In this document: piece after piece, positions 53,849 to 62,285 of the stretch
How positions within the stretch are numbered: position 1 is the stretch's first letter
Layout of the letters: every line of letters begins with the position of its first letter
NCBI GenBank assembly: GCA_020633055.1
Contig: JACKEJ010000010.1
Coordinates: 310,001 to 374,000, forward strand
Direction of reading: 5' to 3'
DNA: 64,000 nt
DNA from: Sandaracinaceae bacterium
Lineage (GTDB): Bacteria > Myxococcota_A > Polyangia > Polyangiales > Houyiibacteriaceae
Program-made: the position numbers and the translations under genes
Notes under the pieces: generated by a model
Database searches by the model: none
What the model saw: only the letters and a program-made list of their open reading frames with translations
What the model was told of the DNA's origin: nothing

Positions 53849-55438
53849 CTAGGGGATGATCGGCGCGGGGGCTGCTGGCGCGGCGGGCGCGGCGGGCGCA
53901 GGCGCGGCGGGCGCGGGCGCGTCTGCCGTGGGCCCACTCAACAAGACGTCACCAGGGATACCCGGCCGGAGGGTGAGCTCGGAGCTCACGACGGCGGTGC
54001 CGGCCACGCGGATCTCGAGGCGATGCGGACCGGGCTGCAGCTCCAGCTGCACGTCCGCCCCCGAGGTGACCGGTCCGTAGTCCTCGCCATCGACGAAGAG
54101 GTGGCCATCGGCGATGTCGGTGCGGATGCGCAGCTCGACCGCCGCCGCGGGCGCGAGCGGAGCGATGGGCGGCGGAGGCGTCTCTTCCTCGGAGGAGCCG
54201 GCCAGGCCAAAGGCGATGAAGAAGCCGAACAGCAAGAGTGCGCCGAGGAGCAGCGCGCCGAGCGCGATGAGCGACCACGGCAACGGCGCGCCCGTGGGCA
54301 ACGTCGGCACTGGATCGTCGTACTCGATGGGCGCCCGCTTGACGTCGCTGCCTGGTTTCGCAGCGCCCGACTTCATGCTGGCGCGGCGCGCCATGCGCTC
54401 GTCGTCTTCTTCGAGCACCGGCAAGGGGTACTGTTGGTAGGCGGCCTTGGGCGCGCCCGCGGCGGGCCCGAGACCAGGGCCATCGAAGTCCGCGATGATG
54501 CACGTGATGTTGTCGTGCCCGCCGCCCGCGTTGGCCATCTCGATCAGGCGCGCGCAGCAGGATGGGATGTCGCGCACCTCGGCGAGCACCTCACGGATGA
54601 TCTCCGAGTGCACCATCCCGCTCAGACCGTCCGAGCACATCATGATGCGGTCACCCTGACGCAGCTCGAGGAAGGTCAGGTCGACCGCGACGTCCTCGGT
54701 GGTGCCCAGGGCCTGCAAGATGATGTTGGAGTGCTCGAAGGACTCCGCCTCTTCCTCGGTGAGCTGCCCGGCTTCGATGAGCTGGTTGACGAGACTCTGG
54801 TCCTTCGTGATGAGCGAGAGCTCGCCGTTGCGCAGCACGTAGGCGCGGCTGTCACCGACCTGCCCCACGAAGAGGACCTTGTCGATCAGGGCGGCCGCGG
54901 TGGCCGTCGTGCCCATCCCGCGTCGCGTGCGATCCATCTTGGCGGAGCCGAAGATGCGCCCGCCCGCGTCCTCCACGGAGTACACCAGACGCCGCGCGAG
55001 GTCGTCCCGCGACGCGCACGTCTCGCCCGAGGACATGATCTCGAAGATGGTGTCCACCGCCATCTGGCTGGCGATCTCACCAGCGGCCGCGCCGCCCATT
55101 CCGTCACACACCGCGAGCAAGATGCCGCCCGCCTGGATCTCCGTCTCCTGCACCTGACCATCGGGCAGGTCACGTACCTTGGAGGTGAGGTTGGCGACCG
55201 TGAGGTTGTCCTCGTTGTGCTCGCGGATGAGGCCCACGTTGGTGGCACCAAAGTAGCGGACGTGGATGGGACCGCTCGGCGCGACGGACGGCCCTCCGGC
55301 GGAGGGGGTCTTCATGGCGTCTTCCTGGCCCGTGGGGGAGGACTCGCCAGCCGCTTGGGGTTGTTGCTCCACGTTGCCTATGCGCCCTTCTGCATCTGCG
55401 GACGCCTGCGGCGCCGCATCTTGGCCCTGCTCACTCAT
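53849..55438 (-). CDS. PP2C-family Ser/Thr phosphatase with C-terminal membrane anchor and PEGA-like domain
   Basis: 529 residues. After ~60 disordered residues, the PP2C domain (62-315) shows ATNVGLIREHNEDN, AVCDGMGGAAAGE, GDSRAYVLRNG, MCSDGLSG and GGGHDNITCII, all the metal-binding acids. Residues ~405-425 form a membrane segment, and the outside part (~445-505; LRIRTDIADGHLFVDGEDYG) looks like a PEGA domain, ending in an Ala/Pro tail. It would remove phosphate from Ser/Thr kinase substrates in the FHA system. Its ATG overlaps the stop of the zinc-ribbon/FHA gene (ATGA), and the gap to the FHA-pseudoprotease gene is 23 bp. Confidence 0.93.
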   Translation of the reverse strand: MSEQGQDAAPQASADAEGRIGNVEQQPQAAGESSPTGQEDAMKTPSAGGPSVAPSGPIHVRYFGATNVGLIREHNEDNLTVANLTSKVRDLPDGQVQETEIQAGGILLAVCDGMGGAAAGEIASQMAVDTIFEIMSSGETCASRDDLARRLVYSVEDAGGRIFGSAKMDRTRRGMGTTATAAALIDKVLFVGQVGDSRAYVLRNGELSLITKDQSLVNQLIEAGQLTEEEAESFEHSNIILQALGTTEDVAVDLTFLELRQGDRIMMCSDGLSGMVHSEIIREVLAEVRDIPSCCARLIEMANAGGGHDNITCIIADFDGPGLGPAAGAPKAAYQQYPLPVLEEDDERMARRASMKSGAAKPGSDVKRAPIEYDDPVPTLPTGAPLPWSLIALGALLLGALLLFGFFIAFGLAGSSEEETPPPPIAPLAPAAAVELRIRTDIADGHLFVDGEDYGPVTSGADVQLELQPGPHRLEIRVAGTAVVSSELTLRPGIPGDVLLSGPTADAPAPAAPAPAAPAAPAAPAPIIP

Positions 55439-56688
55439 CGGCCGGCCCCGGTGTTCCCGTCGAAGCGGAAGAGATGACGCCCGACGCGGAAGTGATCCCC
55501 GTGGGTCAGCTCACGCTCGCCGCGGACACGCAAGCTGGTGCCGTTGGAGGACCCGACGTCCTTCAGACGGAACCGCTTGGCGGCGCGCTCGATCTCGATG
55601 GCGGCGTGGCGACGTGAGAGAAACGGGTCGTCCGTGAAGACGATGTCGCCGTTCTCGCGACCGAGCACCGTCTCGTCGCGATAGAGGTAGTGAAGGTCAC
55701 GCCCGACACCCTCGGTGGTGTATTGCACCAGGCGCGCAAGCCGCGGCACCTCGGGCGTGCCGAAGGCCAAGACCCCGCCCAGGTTGGCGGGCCCGAGCGG
55801 CAGCTCGCCGTCCTTCAACACCTCGAAGCGCAACACCTGCTGGCCGATGAGGACGTAGTCGCCCGACGTGAGCTCGGCGGGCGCCGTGAGGCGCAGGTAC
55901 ACGCCGTTCGCGCTGTCGAGGTCGCGCAGATAGAAGCGTCCCGCGGCGCCTCGCACACGCGCGTGACGCGGCGAGAGGTAGGGGTCGTCGGCCAGCACGA
56001 TGTCGCCTTCACTGCGACCGATGTCGGTGTTGCCCTCCTTGAGCGCAAAGCTCTGCCCGTCGGAGCCGTCCTTCAGGATGGAGACGAGCCGTCCGGCGGC
56101 GGCGGTCACGCCAGCGTTCGGGCCCACGGTAGCGGCGAACGCTGCGGGCTGCGCCGAGGGCGCCGCGGGCGTGGGCTGCGCGGCAGGGGGGCTGTAGGGC
56201 GCGGGCTGCGCGGCAGGGGGGCTGTAGGGCGCGGGCTGCGCGGCGGGGGCGGGCTGCGCGACGGGGGCCGGCTGCTGCGCGGGGGCGGCGGCCTGCGCGC
56301 CCGGAGCGTCGCTGTACCGCGCCCCGCAGAACTTGCAGAACTCGGAGCCATTGTCGCCCACGCCACGGCAACGCCAGCAGAGCGGTCCACCGATGGCACC
56401 CGAGATCTGCTCGGCCACGGCCTGCCCAATCGAGCTGGCGGGCGGACCGCTGTGCACGGGTTGGGGCGCAGCGGGCTGCGCAGCGGGCGCCGGTGGCGCG
56501 GCGGGGCCCGGCAGGCTGTTGCCGCACTCGGTGCAGAAGCGCATGTGCGCGGACTGCTGCGAGCCGCACCGCCCACACGACACGGTGGTGGGTGCAGGTG
56601 GCGCTGCCTCCGCTGGCAGCCGAAAGCCGCAGTTCTGGCAGAAGACGCTCCCGACGGGGTTGCTATGGGCGCAGCTTGGGCAGCTCAT
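55435..56688 (-). CDS. Zinc-ribbon protein with two FHA domains
   Basis: 416 residues from MSCPSCAHSNP. Three CxxC-x10-CxxC zinc ribbons lie at 3-20, 38-55 and 104-121. A Pro/Ala-rich linker with 10-residue tandem repeats (SPPAAQPAPY) leads to FHA domains at ~225-295 (IGRSEGDIVLADDPYLSPRH) and ~350-408 (LGRENGDIVFTDDPFLSRRH, SSNGTSLRV). Cytoplasmic; it binds phosphothreonine peptides and probably links Ser/Thr kinases to the PP2C phosphatase encoded in the overlapping gene. First gene of the operon. The linker DNA repeats are annotated separately. Confidence 0.88.
   Translation of the reverse strand: MSCPSCAHSNPVGSVFCQNCGFRLPAEAAPPAPTTVSCGRCGSQQSAHMRFCTECGNSLPGPAAPPAPAAQPAAPQPVHSGPPASSIGQAVAEQISGAIGGPLCWRCRGVGDNGSEFCKFCGARYSDAPGAQAAAPAQQPAPVAQPAPAAQPAPYSPPAAQPAPYSPPAAQPTPAAPSAQPAAFAATVGPNAGVTAAAGRLVSILKDGSDGQSFALKEGNTDIGRSEGDIVLADDPYLSPRHARVRGAAGRFYLRDLDSANGVYLRLTAPAELTSGDYVLIGQQVLRFEVLKDGELPLGPANLGGVLAFGTPEVPRLARLVQYTTEGVGRDLHYLYRDETVLGRENGDIVFTDDPFLSRRHAAIEIERAAKRFRLKDVGSSNGTSLRVRGERELTHGDHFRVGRHLFRFDGNTGAGR
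56171..56250. repeat. 30-bp tandem repeat in the FHA-protein linker
   Basis: The unit GCTGTAGGGCGCGGGCTGCG plus ten further bases occurs at 56191-56220 and, nearly identical, at 56221-56250, with part of a third copy before it (56171-56190). It encodes the PAPYSPPAAQ repeat of the linker, and is prone to slippage. Confidence 0.7.
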
Positions 56689-56774
56689 TCTGGCGAAGTG
56701 GAACCCGGCGAGCCCCTCTGAGTCAAGCAATCATCCGGGTCCGGGACGCAGGCGTGGGGGCCGCGCGGGGGAGC

Positions 56775-57458
56775 CTAAGGACCGAACCGGAGCGACAGTC
56801 CGCCGCCGACGTTGATGGACAGGTCGAGACCTCCGCTCCGCGATCGTCGCACACCGTCCGGCTGAGACGTGAAAGGCGCGGTGTAGAGGGCGCGCACGAT
56901 GGCGTAGAGGGTGAACGACAGGGTGTTGGTCGCCTCGAGCTCGACGCCCGCGCGGCCGTCCACGTGGAACCCGAAGGTGGACACGCGAAACGTGTCGCCA
57001 AAGAGCACGGCGCCCACCTCCACCCCGACGAACGGGTGCGCGGCGTTGCGCAGGAGAAAGAAGTGCCGGAACGACACGCTCAGCTTCTGGAGGGTGCTGA
57101 GCTCGAAGACGTTGTCGCCGCCCATGAAGTCGACGTCGTACGCCACGCCGAGGCCGACCCCACTGCGGTAGCGTCGCTCGACCAGCGCACCCAACCCGAA
57201 GCCGGAGCCATAGATGCAGGCCGCGTTCTCGGGGCACAGACGTCGCGTGACGATGGGTAGGTCGAGCTCGAGACGCGGCTCGATGTTCCACGCAGGAGGC
57301 CGGTCACGCGGGTCGGGGGGAAGCTCGAACTCCTGCGCGCGCGCGCTGCCGAACTGCATGCAGAGGGCCAGCGACAAGAGCCACCCGGCCTTCGCGCGCC
57401 GTGATCCCGTCGATGCAGATGAGGCAGGAGAGCGGCGCATGCGAGAGGTTCGGGACAT
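56775..57458 (-). CDS. Outer-membrane beta-barrel-like protein
   Basis: 227 residues from MSRTSRMRRSPASS; a later in-frame ATG at 57440 is possible, and the long frame up to 57764 is the shadow of the acidic protein gene. A signal peptide (core WLLSLALCMQF, cleavage ARA/QEF) is followed by alternating strands with aromatic ends (FRHFFLL, LSFTLYAIVRALYTAPF) ending in SINVGGGLSLRFGP. A terminal strand closing with FGP is typical of outer-membrane barrels. Two Cys (CPENAAC) may make a disulfide. No specific function. Divergent from the acidic protein gene. Confidence 0.72.
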   Translation of the reverse strand: MSRTSRMRRSPASSASTGSRRAKAGWLLSLALCMQFGSARAQEFELPPDPRDRPPAWNIEPRLELDLPIVTRRLCPENAACIYGSGFGLGALVERRYRSGVGLGVAYDVDFMGGDNVFELSTLQKLSVSFRHFFLLRNAAHPFVGVEVGAVLFGDTFRVSTFGFHVDGRAGVELEATNTLSFTLYAIVRALYTAPFTSQPDGVRRSRSGGLDLSINVGGGLSLRFGP

Positions 57459-57524
57459 CGGATTTGACAGGTGGGTCGAGCATCCCATAATGGGCGCCGT
57501 CCATAGCTTTTGGAGATTCGGTTC

Positions 57525-57944
57525 GTGGAGATCTACCTCGACAACCGCGCTTTGCGCCAGATCAGACTCTCGGTATCCGACGCCATCGACGAAGGCGACA
57601 CGGAGAACCTTCGTGATGACCTCGTCCGTGTTTTCTCGACGGAAGACACCGAAGAGATCGAGCGTCGCGTCGACTCGGGAGACATTTACGACTTCATCTC
57701 GGAGGTGCTCGACGAGTGGTCCATGGAGGACTTCGACGAGCTCATCGAGCTGCTCGAGGCGCACCTGACCGACGCCGACATAGAGCTCAAGTTCGGCTCG
57801 CCCGACGGCGAGGACGACTCGGACGACGACGCCGAGGCCGACGGTGACGACGACGGTGACGACGCCGACGACATCGACGACGACGGTGACGACGACGGCG
57901 ACGACGACGGCGACTTCGAAGAGGGTGGCGACGAGGACTTCTAG
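57525..57944 (+). CDS. Small acidic protein with poly-Asp/Gly tail
   Basis: 139 residues from GTG 57525, which has GGAG nine bases before it; a TTG five codons earlier is the alternative. The first ~95 residues are helical and acidic (VEIYLDNRALRQIRLSVSDA). From about 98 the sequence is almost all Asp, Glu and Gly (DDDGDDADDIDDDGDDDG), ~40 residues. The tail resembles acidic disordered regions that bind basic proteins or divalent cations. The encoding DNA is a GAC/GGT-rich repeat. No family seen. A strong intrinsic terminator follows at 57977-58010. Confidence 0.75.
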   Translation: MEIYLDNRALRQIRLSVSDAIDEGDTENLRDDLVRVFSTEDTEEIERRVDSGDIYDFISEVLDEWSMEDFDELIELLEAHLTDADIELKFGSPDGEDDSDDDAEADGDDDGDDADDIDDDGDDDGDDDGDFEEGGDEDF

Positions 57945-57976
57945 TCCCGGGGCGCTCGGCGCCTGACCGCAGCAGG

Positions 57977-58010
57977 ACGCGCTGGACTCCGGTCCGGCGC
58001 GTTTTCGTTT
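57977..58010 (+). terminator. Intrinsic terminator after the acidic protein gene
   Basis: ACGCGCTGGAC (57977-57987) pairs with GTCCGGCGCGT (57992-58002) around a 4-base loop, with one T-G wobble, followed by TTTTCGTTT. It lies 33 bp after the acidic protein stop. Confidence 0.85.
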
Positions 58011-58152
58011 GGGCGCGCGACGAGGCGACCGACGCCGGTGGCCGCCGGTGCGCTACGCGCGACGCGTACGGCGTCCGTCGCGACGGCTTCGCACGACGCG
58101 TAGGACGGCCGACATGGGCCGTCGGCGCGCTTGGCTCGGGTGGGCGTTCGGC

Positions 58153-59211
58153 CTACTCGCCGCCGCAGTCGGCTTCGACGCGGGCGGCCGCGAGGCGCCG
58201 TGGGTGACCCACCTCGAAGTCCTCGACCACGTCGCGCAGGATGTCGCAGCCGCGCTCGCGCTCGCCCTGCTCCAGCCACATCACGCCGCGCTCGTAGCCC
58301 GCGTCGTCGTGCAGGATGCTGTCCGGGAAGCGACGCACCACGCGGCGGAACTGGCTGTCGGCCTCGTCGTAGTCGTGCAGCTCGTCGCGGTAGATGCGCG
58401 CGATGTTGAGCTGCGCCAGGGGCATGCCCGTCTGCGTGTAGCTGCCGATGATGGTGGTGTTCTCGAAGCGCTCCAGCATGCGCTCGAGGCGACGGATGGC
58501 CACCAGCGGGTGTCCGTCCTCGACGTCCATCTCGGCCAGCTTGGCGATGGCCTCGTCCCAGCGGTGCCCCTGCGGGTACGGGTGGTCGCGCACGATCTGC
58601 TCGAGCGTGGCGCGCGCGCCGGCGCGGTCGTCGGCTTCCAGCTGGATGTCCGCCTTGAGCTTGAGCACGTCGTCCGCGAGGTCCAGCTCGCGCACGCTGG
58701 GGTAGAGCTCGTCCAGGTAGGCGATGGCGGCCGCGTAGTCCTCGCTGTCGCGCCACGTGAAGGTGCGGAAGTAGAGCGAGCGCGTGCCGAGGCCGTCGTC
58801 CGGGAACTCACGCATGACCTGCTCGAACAGCTCGTTGGCGCGGTCGGGCTGCTCCATGCGCTCGTTGAGCACGCGCGCAGCGTCGTAGATGGCGCGGCCC
58901 GTGCGGCGCGACGCGGGGCGACGCGAGCCCAGGTCGATGAGCAGCGCCACGGCTTCTTCGTAGCGCTCTTGGTCGATGAGCACGCGGCTGCGGCGGTAGT
59001 CGGCCTCGTCGCGGTCGATGCGGCGCTCGGCGTGCTCCGCCGCGTCGGCGTAGGCGCGCTCGGCCTCGTCCAGGCGCCCGTGGTGGACGTGACGCTCGGC
59101 GGCGGCGAACGCGTCCAGGTGCTCTTCGCCGCGCTGCTGCGAGAGGGTGGGAGGGCAGCCCAGGAGCAGGAGGCTCGAGAGGCTCACCACGACGGCAGAG
59201 GGACTACGCAC
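58153..59211 (-). CDS. TPR lipoprotein
   Basis: 352 residues from the GTG at 59211 (VRSPSAVVVSLSSLLLLGC); the longer frame uses a TTG that would place 41 residues before the lipobox. The lipobox is LLLLGC at about 14-19. The mature protein is helical with TPR-like repeats throughout (RLDEAERAYADAAEHAERRI, RVLIDQERYEEAVALLIDLG), as in BamD-like and other periplasmic scaffold lipoproteins. Role unknown. Divergent from the peroxiredoxin gene, whose ribosome site begins ~70 bp away. Confidence 0.8.
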   Translation of the reverse strand: MRSPSAVVVSLSSLLLLGCPPTLSQQRGEEHLDAFAAAERHVHHGRLDEAERAYADAAEHAERRIDRDEADYRRSRVLIDQERYEEAVALLIDLGSRRPASRRTGRAIYDAARVLNERMEQPDRANELFEQVMREFPDDGLGTRSLYFRTFTWRDSEDYAAAIAYLDELYPSVRELDLADDVLKLKADIQLEADDRAGARATLEQIVRDHPYPQGHRWDEAIAKLAEMDVEDGHPLVAIRRLERMLERFENTTIIGSYTQTGMPLAQLNIARIYRDELHDYDEADSQFRRVVRRFPDSILHDDAGYERGVMWLEQGERERGCDILRDVVEDFEVGHPRRLAAARVEADCGGE

Positions 59212-59295
59212 GCGGCGGGAGATACCACGAATGGTGGGGCTTCGGGTAGCGGCTTTCGTCGTGTATAGTCCCGCCTCCAATCAGGAGGAATCAGC

Positions 59296-59934
59296 ATGAG
59301 TCTCAAGCTCGGAACCGTCGCCCCCAACTTCAACCAGCAGAGCACCATGGGAGACATCTCCTTCCATGAGTGGGCCGGGGACAGCTGGGTGGTCTTCTTC
59401 TCCCACCCCGCGGACTACACGCCGGTGTGCACCACCGAGCTGGGCATGGTGGCCAAGCTCAAGGACAAGTTCGACGCCCGCAACTGCAAGGTGCTGGCGC
59501 TGAGCGTGGACCCGCTGGACAGCCACATGGGCTGGCTCAAGGACATCGAGTCCACCCAGGGCGTGACCCTCAACTACCCCATCATCGCGGACGCCGACTC
59601 CTCGGTGGCCAACGCCTACAACATGATCCACCCGGAGGCGAACGCGAAGGTGACCGTGCGCTCGGTGTTCTTCATCGACCCGCAGCACAAGGTGCGCGCC
59701 ACCCTCACCTACCCGCCCGCCACCGGCCGCAACTTCGACGAGATCCTGCGCGTCCTGGACGGCCTGCAGCTGACGGACAACTACTCGGTCGCCACCCCCG
59801 CCAACTGGAAGGACGGCGACGACGTGGTCATCGTGCCGAGCATCAAGGACCCCGAGGAGATCGCCAAGAAGTTCCCCAAGGGCCACACGGAGCTCACCCC
59901 GTACCTGCGCATGACCCCGCAGCCGAACAAGTGA
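59296..59934 (+). CDS. 1-Cys peroxiredoxin (Prdx6-type)
   Basis: 212 residues with a strong ribosome site (AGGAGG) before the ATG. The peroxidatic Cys45 is in SHPADYTPVCTTELGMV. The later FIDPQHKVRATLTYPPATGR and the C-terminal region are typical of 1-Cys peroxiredoxins; no resolving Cys is near the C-terminus, so the reductant is probably glutathione, ascorbate or another thiol. It detoxifies hydrogen and lipid peroxides. This is the second peroxiredoxin of the window, unlinked to ahpCD. A tRNA gene follows after 76 bp. Confidence 0.92.
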   Translation: MSLKLGTVAPNFNQQSTMGDISFHEWAGDSWVVFFSHPADYTPVCTTELGMVAKLKDKFDARNCKVLALSVDPLDSHMGWLKDIESTQGVTLNYPIIADADSSVANAYNMIHPEANAKVTVRSVFFIDPQHKVRATLTYPPATGRNFDEILRVLDGLQLTDNYSVATPANWKDGDDVVIVPSIKDPEEIAKKFPKGHTELTPYLRMTPQPNK

Positions 59935-60010
59935 GCGGAAAAGTGGCGCGGGTGCGCGCGGTGGCAGTTGACATGGCCGCAGCCGCGCGCTACCAGATGC
60001 GCCGCTTCAC

Positions 60011-60086
<76 letters not shown>

Positions 60087-60090
60087 CGAA

Positions 60091-60130
60091 AGGCCCTTGA
60101 ATCAAGCTGGTTCAGGGGCCTGTTCTTTTG
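60091..60130 (+). terminator. Intrinsic terminator of the tRNA-Thr gene
   Basis: AGGCCCTTGAATC (60091-60103) pairs with GGTTCAGGGGCCT (60109-60121) as 13 pairs with two wobbles, a 5-base loop and a T-rich tail GTTCTTTTG. It begins 5 bases after the tRNA CCA. Confidence 0.85.
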
Positions 60131-60336
60131 TGCAGCCCTGACGGATTGCCGGGCGATTGCCGGCTCGGGCGGATGTCGGGTGCGCGCACGCTGTCCCGCA
60201 ACTCGTTGGGTGCTGAGCCGATACGGCACCCATGCCTGAACAGCCACACGGTTTGCGCGCCCTTCCACTCGGTGCGGGGTAGACCGGAATGCTCACACCG
60301 AGGCGAGTGTCTGATACCGTGGAAGAAAGGTTCGCC

Positions 60337-61521
60337 ATGAATGAGCCCGCAGGACACGAAGACGAGTTCGAGCCGTTCGTCGAGCACACGCTCGTGGGGC
60401 CACGCTTCAGCGGTCACGCGGTGCCGGTGGCGGTGCTGCCCGAGCTCACGGCGTACCGCGAGATCTTGCTGGACGTCGCTCGCGCCCTGTTCTTTCGCGA
60501 GCACCCTGACCGCAAGCGCGTCCCAAAAGGTTTCGACGACGGCCTCGACCTCGTCCTTCGCACCATCGAGGACGGCAGCGCCGTGGCGCCACTCGAGAGG
60601 CGTCGTCGTCAGTCCACACCACGCCAGCTCGCCCTCGCCGTGGACGGCGTCGAGGACGCTGGGACCGATTTTCACAGACTGGCACGCGACCTCACCAGCG
60701 AGCTGATTGCGTCCGTCCGCGACGGCAAGGGGGTCCCGCCCGCCTTCCCGCCCACGTCACTCCGCTTGTTCAACAACTTCGGTCGCTCATTGCGAGCCGA
60801 CGAGCACATCGCGATCTCCCGAGGTCCGGGGACCCCCACGACAACCTACGACCCCGCCGTCCGGAAGAGGGTGGTGCTATCGCGTGAAGCCACCTATGAG
60901 GACCGCGTGGAGATCACTGGCCCGGTAGTGCAGTTCGACCGCGAACGCGAGACGTTCGGCGTCTCTGACCAGGGGCGCACCGTCGTTGGTTCACTCAAGG
61001 GGCTGTCGGAGGAGCAGTTTCGAGTTATCCGGCAGGCGGCCGTCCACATCGACGCGCTTCAAGTTCGGATCGTCGGCACCGGGGCGTTCGACCTCAACGA
61101 CCGACTCGTGCGCCTGCTCGGCGCGACCGACGTGGACTTCGCCGAGGACGAGGACCTGCGGGAGGCGCTGAGCATCGAGAAGCGTTTGGCGGCCATCGCG
61201 ACACTCGCCGACGGGTGGCTCGACGGCGGCGGCGCCGCAGTCTCTCGCGAGGGTTTGGCGTGGCTGACGCAGGCTCTCACTGCAGCAGAGGGAGACGGGC
61301 TACCGCGCCCCTATCTCTACCCAACACCAGATGGCAACGTGCAGGCCGAGTGGACGTTCCCCGACGCCGAAGTGTCGGCGTTCGTCGACCTCAGCGTTCG
61401 AACCGCGTCTTGTGTCGGGGTCCACATCAAGAGCGGCGCTCACCTTGATGGGGACTTCTCGCTCGAAGTCGCTGAAGGGACGTCCCTGCTGGCTGGCTTC
61501 GTCGCGCGGTTCGCCCCATGA
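60337..61521 (+). CDS. Conserved hypothetical protein, first of a two-gene accessory module
   Basis: 394 residues from the ATG after AAAGG; an ATG 48 bases earlier would add 16 residues. Cytoplasmic, no signal. The N-terminal part is mixed (ELTAYREILLDVARALFF, then RVPKGFDDGLDLVLRTIEDG). The C-terminal part has PYLYPTPDGNVQAEWTFPD and DLSVRTASCVGVHIKSG, a pattern I recall in uncharacterised proteins from genomic islands. The next gene starts 13 bases after its stop, so they form a pair. No catalytic motif or DNA-binding domain is clear; the function is unknown. Confidence 0.65.
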   Translation: MNEPAGHEDEFEPFVEHTLVGPRFSGHAVPVAVLPELTAYREILLDVARALFFREHPDRKRVPKGFDDGLDLVLRTIEDGSAVAPLERRRRQSTPRQLALAVDGVEDAGTDFHRLARDLTSELIASVRDGKGVPPAFPPTSLRLFNNFGRSLRADEHIAISRGPGTPTTTYDPAVRKRVVLSREATYEDRVEITGPVVQFDRERETFGVSDQGRTVVGSLKGLSEEQFRVIRQAAVHIDALQVRIVGTGAFDLNDRLVRLLGATDVDFAEDEDLREALSIEKRLAAIATLADGWLDGGGAAVSREGLAWLTQALTAAEGDGLPRPYLYPTPDGNVQAEWTFPDAEVSAFVDLSVRTASCVGVHIKSGAHLDGDFSLEVAEGTSLLAGFVARFAP

Positions 61522-61534
61522 AAGGGTGGATGAC

Positions 61535-62083
61535 GTGACGAAGGGACCGCAACTCGACGACCAGACCGAGCGCCTCTTTAGGCAGGTGCACCCAAGCTGG
61601 ATTCAGGAAGGGCGCCCGACCAGCCAGGCGTTCCGACCCACACCGAAAGACCAGGGGCAGCTCTCACTCGCTCGTGGGGCGAAGACCTCCGCAGCAGACG
61701 CGTACGCGCTCTACACCGTCCGCATGGGGCTGAAGTCGGCGGGCGTGTGGGCGCTGCGTGTGGGTGACTTCACAGCTCAGAACATCGCGGTGTTCGCTGA
61801 CCCGATAGACGGCCCGGTTCCCGACCCGGCCCACGCTGTCGCGGACTTCGCGGAGCTCGACGACAAGCAGACGCGCATCCGGTCGCAGGTGCTGAAGGCG
61901 CGCGCTGAGCCTGTGTTCGTGCAGAAGGGGAGCGACGACTCTTCCAATCCGCGAGGCTTTCACCGGGCTGCCAGCTCTACCCCTTCAACCTCTCGCGTAG
62001 GATCCGCCTCGCCTCGGCCTTTCCACGCGCGACGAACTCGGCCTTCTGCTCCGTTTCCCCAGGAACCCCAAGTGCGTCGCTGA
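61535..62083 (+). CDS. Conserved hypothetical protein, second of the two-gene module, with a doubtful 3' end
   Basis: 182 residues in frame from a GTG preceded by AAAGGGTGG. The first ~130 residues carry a pattern I recognise as a widespread unnamed family: LFRQVHPSWIQEGRPTSQAF, then RPTPKDQGQLSLARG, with a Ser/Ala-rich helix after. The last ~50 residues (from about GFHRAASSTPSTSR) are Arg/Ser/Pro-rich and lie opposite the convergent small gene at 61977-62285, overlapping it by 107 bp. The natural C-terminus was probably near residue 130, so a mutation or junction may have extended the frame. Confidence 0.55.
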   Translation: MTKGPQLDDQTERLFRQVHPSWIQEGRPTSQAFRPTPKDQGQLSLARGAKTSAADAYALYTVRMGLKSAGVWALRVGDFTAQNIAVFADPIDGPVPDPAHAVADFAELDDKQTRIRSQVLKARAEPVFVQKGSDDSSNPRGFHRAASSTPSTSRVGSASPRPFHARRTRPSAPFPQEPQVRR

Positions 62084-62285
62084 GTTCCGCAATGAAGTCA
62101 TCACCGGAAACCAGTGCAGCGACCTTCTGATCTCTCGAATCGTTGAAAGCACGAACACCTCCCGATATGAGCCATTGCGGGTCCGGTCTCACGGACCATC
62201 GCCTCGCTTGGACGACATGCGGAACGAAGCGGAGACCGGGGTGCTTGAGCAAGGGTGGAACACGCTCGGTCAGCGGCGTCACCAC
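61977..62285 (-). CDS. Small hypothetical protein, end of the restriction-linked gene group
   Basis: 102 residues from a GTG that overlaps the stop of the metallopeptidase gene by seven bases, indicating coupling. The sequence is mixed alpha/beta (PGLRFVPHVVQARRW, then DFIAELSDALGVPGETEQKA). Local G+C is clearly lower than around it: I counted 31 of 60 G/C in 62101-62160, against 44 of 60 in 62461-62520. The frame overlaps the 3' part of the opposite-strand gene. No family recognised; it may be a recent acquisition or a remnant. Confidence 0.5.
   Translation of the reverse strand: MVTPLTERVPPLLKHPGLRFVPHVVQARRWSVRPDPQWLISGGVRAFNDSRDQKVAALVSGDDFIAELSDALGVPGETEQKAEFVARGKAEARRILRERLKG

Noticed and set aside
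56171..57940. Tandem repeats that might be taken for CRISPR
   Set aside because: They are in-frame repeats of Pro-rich or Asp-rich protein segments with no spacers; no CRISPR array or cas gene was seen in the window.
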